Below, one piece after another: positions 5,066 through 7,069 of a stretch of DNA of 7,069 nucleotides. The stretch is from Candidatus Woesearchaeota archaeon (GTDB taxonomy: Archaea > Nanobdellota > Nanobdellia > Woesearchaeales > UBA12501). The stretch is from positions 7,282 through 14,350 of the forward strand of contig JAPLZS010000026.1 of the NCBI GenBank assembly GCA_026394915.1. Reading direction: 5' to 3'. The first letter of the stretch is position 1; every line of letters begins with the position of its first letter. A program made the position numbers and the translations under genes. Below the pieces are notes generated by a model that did no database searches, was not told the DNA's origin, and was given only the letters and a program-made list of their open reading frames with translations.

Positions 5066-6034
5066 TCAGAACGCGATGAATGAGAACATGTTCCTCAGGA
5101 AGAACATGAATATGCTGAAGTTCACAAGGGACACTATGAGGAATACAGGTATGTATTTTATCCCGCTCTTTATGTCTCCCCTGCTTATAAGGGATATTAT
5201 TATCGAGGAGAACACTGCGATTATAGCGACGCACATCCTTGCGAAGTTTATGAAATCATCAGGATTTATTGACACAGCAGAGAACTTGATCGGCATGCTG
5301 GATACTGCGCCTGAAGACCCCCCTAATTTGCCTGCAAAAGAGCTGACAATGGTCAGGAGCTGGTAAGACAATGCGAATAATCCCGGCGCGATGACAAGGA
5401 CTATGAATGTTATGAATATGACATAAGAAGTGACAGATGCTGACATCTCTTTCTTGAGCATCTTTGCCTCGTTGATGTCCTCTATGACCTTGTCTATGAG
5501 ATAGACAATCCTTCCTCCGCTCTTCATCCCCTCTATTATGAGGTCAAATGACCTTCTTAGTATTGGGGAGTCATATTTCTTTGTGAACTCCCTGAGAGCC
5601 TCGTCAACATCTTCTCCTGTCATGACTTTTTTTTTCAGGTTTCCAGAAACGAACTGCAGGAACTCAGGAAGTATCTCCTCTATCTCCTTTGTCCTCTTGT
5701 ATATCCTGAGATCAAGCCAGAAATAGATGATTCCCATCACAAGAAAAGAGAGGGAGATCAGCAGAACAAACACCACAATGAAGGATCCAAGCCCTAAATA
5801 AAGAAGGGTGTTCGCAATGCCGATTGACCTGTCCCTCAGAAATCCATATGGCAGATAAAAATAGAATATCAATGCAACAGCAAGGCAGACATAGAACAGG
5901 GCTCCGAAGAACCTGTAATTCACTTCTGTTATGCCTGCCTTTAGGAGATAATCCCTGAGATGAGGCCTTATCCTCTCAGGCACCAATGCTTTTCCCCATT
6001 CCTCAAGGAAAAAAAGTTTTTGTCTTGTTTTCAT
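5066..6034 (-). CDS. Type II secretion F-domain pilus platform protein, second half (TadC/ArlJ-C-like)
   Basis: A 322-residue integral membrane protein. A soluble N-terminus (VPERIRPHLRDYLLKAGI, about 18-35) leads to membrane helices at about 41-61 and 80-107. The cytoplasmic F domain (about 112-200: EEILPEFLQFVSG, TGEDVDEALREF, IEGMKSGGRIVYLIDKV) is followed by helices at about 203-228, 265-285 and 293-313. F-domain proteins form the inner-membrane platform on which the ATPase drives filament assembly. Archaeal ArlJ usually carries two such domains in one chain of about 500-600 residues; here this gene and the one before it (273 residues) together make that length, as bacterial TadB/TadC do. 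The ATG at 6034 starts a typical F-protein N-terminus; only a weak GGGA precedes it. The gap to the upstream gene is 48 bases, so they are probably cotranscribed. Confidence 0.85.
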   Translation of the reverse strand: MKTRQKLFFLEEWGKALVPERIRPHLRDYLLKAGITEVNYRFFGALFYVCLAVALIFYFYLPYGFLRDRSIGIANTLLYLGLGSFIVVFVLLISLSFLVMGIIYFWLDLRIYKRTKEIEEILPEFLQFVSGNLKKKVMTGEDVDEALREFTKKYDSPILRRSFDLIIEGMKSGGRIVYLIDKVIEDINEAKMLKKEMSASVTSYVIFITFIVLVIAPGLFALSYQLLTIVSSFAGKLGGSSGAVSSMPIKFSAVSINPDDFINFARMCVAIIAVFSSIIISLISRGDIKSGIKYIPVFLIVSLVNFSIFMFFLRNMFSFIAF

Positions 6035-6082
6035 TTTTTATTCCCGGCTATGCCCATAATCCTATCATGTCCCATGATCTAA

Positions 6083-6904
6083 TCATATCTCCACCATGGG
6101 CCTTATTGACTTGAACAATGATATGAAAAGGAACTGCATGAATGCCAGCAGGAATGCTGCAAAGATGAGGTACCTGAATGATATCTGTATTGACAGGAAG
6201 CTTGATATGATTATGAAAAGGGTGACTCCGAGCGCAGGGACGATCACCCCCAACAGCATGTAGAACATTGCCATTGAATTGAGCTTCTTTCCATATTCTT
6301 TTATCTCTATCACCTGCTCCTGGGCGATCTGCTGGAGTATGCCCCTCAGCGTGTCTGCCACATCAATGCCTGTCTTCAATGAATTTGTTATCTGCCAGAG
6401 AACTCTCCTGAACCTCTCAGAAGGAGTGAGGTCAATAGCAGCCTCAAGCGCAGTCTCTATCGGAGTTCCAAGATTTATGTCATCAACTATCTCCTTAAAA
6501 TACTTGCCGGCAACCCCTCTTGCATTTGCCGCGTCGCTCAATGCATTCATGAACGGGACTCCTGACTCTATCTTGACAAGTATGAATCTTCCTGCAAACA
6601 ATACCTCTTTCTCTATCTCTTTCTGCCTCCTCCTGATATAGACATCAGGGGTGTGCGTCATGAAGAAGAAGAAGATCATGAACAATATCGGGAATGCGAG
6701 TATTGCATAAAAAATCGAGGCGCCAAATGCGCTCACCATAAAGAATAATGTGAGGGCAAGTATGGAAGAAAGGGTCAAAGCGGCTTTTGCGGCCTTTTCT
6801 ATGAAGTCCTCTGGCTTCCTCTTTATGTGAGCTATCGCAAGCTTTCTCTTTATTCCGGGAAATTTCCTGATGTATACTTTCCAGATATTGAAGATAGATA
6901 CCAC
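6083..6904 (-). CDS. Type II secretion F-domain pilus platform protein, first half (TadB/ArlJ-N-like)
   Basis: A 273-residue integral membrane protein. Membrane helices lie at about 40-60 and 63-83, the F domain at about 98-205, and further helices at about 211-237 and 243-263. The F domain has the family landmarks in order: VLFAGRFILVKIESGVPFMNAL, INLGTPIETALEAAI, and SERFRRVLWQITNSLKTGID. The role is membrane platform for type IV pilus assembly, with the following gene as its partner. The GTG at 6904 is the only usual start before the first membrane helix, and the codon immediately upstream in frame is TAG. A GGTGG overlaps the GTG, so initiation is not of the standard spaced type and the exact start is less certain than the gene. 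Confidence 0.85.
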   Translation of the reverse strand: MVSIFNIWKVYIRKFPGIKRKLAIAHIKRKPEDFIEKAAKAALTLSSILALTLFFMVSAFGASIFYAILAFPILFMIFFFFMTHTPDVYIRRRQKEIEKEVLFAGRFILVKIESGVPFMNALSDAANARGVAGKYFKEIVDDINLGTPIETALEAAIDLTPSERFRRVLWQITNSLKTGIDVADTLRGILQQIAQEQVIEIKEYGKKLNSMAMFYMLLGVIVPALGVTLFIIISSFLSIQISFRYLIFAAFLLAFMQFLFISLFKSIRPMVEI

Positions 6905-6990
6905 CTATTTTTGATACTATTACTGATCTTATTAGTTATGTTATGATTGATCATCAGATCCATTGAATAAAATGATTGCCATCGCTTCCA

Positions 6991-7069
6991 TCACTTCATG
7001 AGTACATCCCTATTCAAGTCTAATTTCTGGGTGTAATACTTTGCCATTATCAGGCCTATATCATTCACA
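6991..7069 (-). CDS. C-terminal end of a probable type IV pilus ATPase (ArlI/TadA-like), truncated
   Basis: An open frame enters from the right edge and stops at 6991. The 25 residues include NDIGLIMAKYYTQKLDL and end VLMK. The pattern of a short acidic/hydrophobic segment, an I-A-x-Y-Y box and a closing VL resembles the C-terminal tip of archaeal FlaI/ArlI-type secretion ATPases, where a DV-x2-II-x2-YY-x-dPe-x-VL wording is common. The position directly upstream of two F-domain genes is where that ATPase is expected. Most of the gene, including all nucleotide-binding motifs, lies outside, so this is context plus a short motif. The 86-base spacer before the next gene shows no clear promoter. 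Confidence 0.5.
   Translation of the reverse strand, partial: VNDIGLIMAKYYTQKLDLNRDVLMK

Noticed and set aside
6035..6082. The two F-domain genes as one ArlJ gene broken by a frameshift
   Set aside because: Each has its own stop or start, a 48-base spacer and a typical F-protein N-terminus, matching a genuine TadB/TadC-like split.
1..7069. CRISPR arrays, tRNA or rRNA genes, insertion sequences
   Set aside because: I saw no regularly spaced repeats, cloverleaf sequences, rRNA-like stretches, transposase reading frames or terminal inverted repeats on either strand.

Overview
The window is a piece of an AT-rich archaeal chromosome, most probably from a DPANN-type lineage (Woesearchaeota or Pacearchaeota style). 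Four things point there: a class III signal-peptide pilin with the MKKKAQAAMEFLMTYGWAI-type start, BRE/TATA promoters (GAAACATTTATATA) instead of -35/-10 boxes, GAGGTGA ribosome binding sites, and T-tract termination. Heavy use of AGG/AGA arginine codons and small overlapping gene pairs fit the same picture. The lineage is inferred from these traits only; no marker gene is present.

Layout. At the left edge, on the plus strand, are a truncated winged-helix/nucleotidyltransferase gene (1-470) and an overlapping HEPN gene (448-915). Everything to the right is on the minus strand, transcribed from right to left. From the right edge these are: the last 25 codons of a probable pilus ATPase (6991-7069); two type II secretion F-domain membrane proteins, equivalent to a split ArlJ/TadB-TadC (6083-6904 and 5066-6034); a 517-residue secreted protein of Ig-like/DUF11-like repeats (3404-4957); a VapB/PIN toxin-antitoxin pair (3114-3335, 2707-3117); a possible 36-residue ORF (2583-2693); a second wHTH-nucleotidyltransferase/HEPN pair (1977-2516, 1588-1980); and an independently transcribed type IV pilin (1101-1508) ending in a T-rich terminator. 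No stretch over 300 bases lacks a gene.

How it fits together. Two themes alternate. The first is a surface appendage system: ATPase, two platform proteins, a large secreted repeat protein and a pilin. The second is a compact cluster of three toxin-antitoxin-like modules within about 3.3 kb. Three minus-strand transcription units (vapBC, nucleotidyltransferase-HEPN, pilin) carry a virtually identical BRE/TATA element, and 21 bases are identical between two of them. The two toxin-antitoxin promoters each have a dyad between the TATA box and the start codon, placed where the module's own DNA-binding protein (VapB RHH, or the winged helix fused to the nucleotidyltransferase) could repress transcription. 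Both HEPN proteins carry R-x4-Y where the ribonuclease motif R-x4-H is expected.
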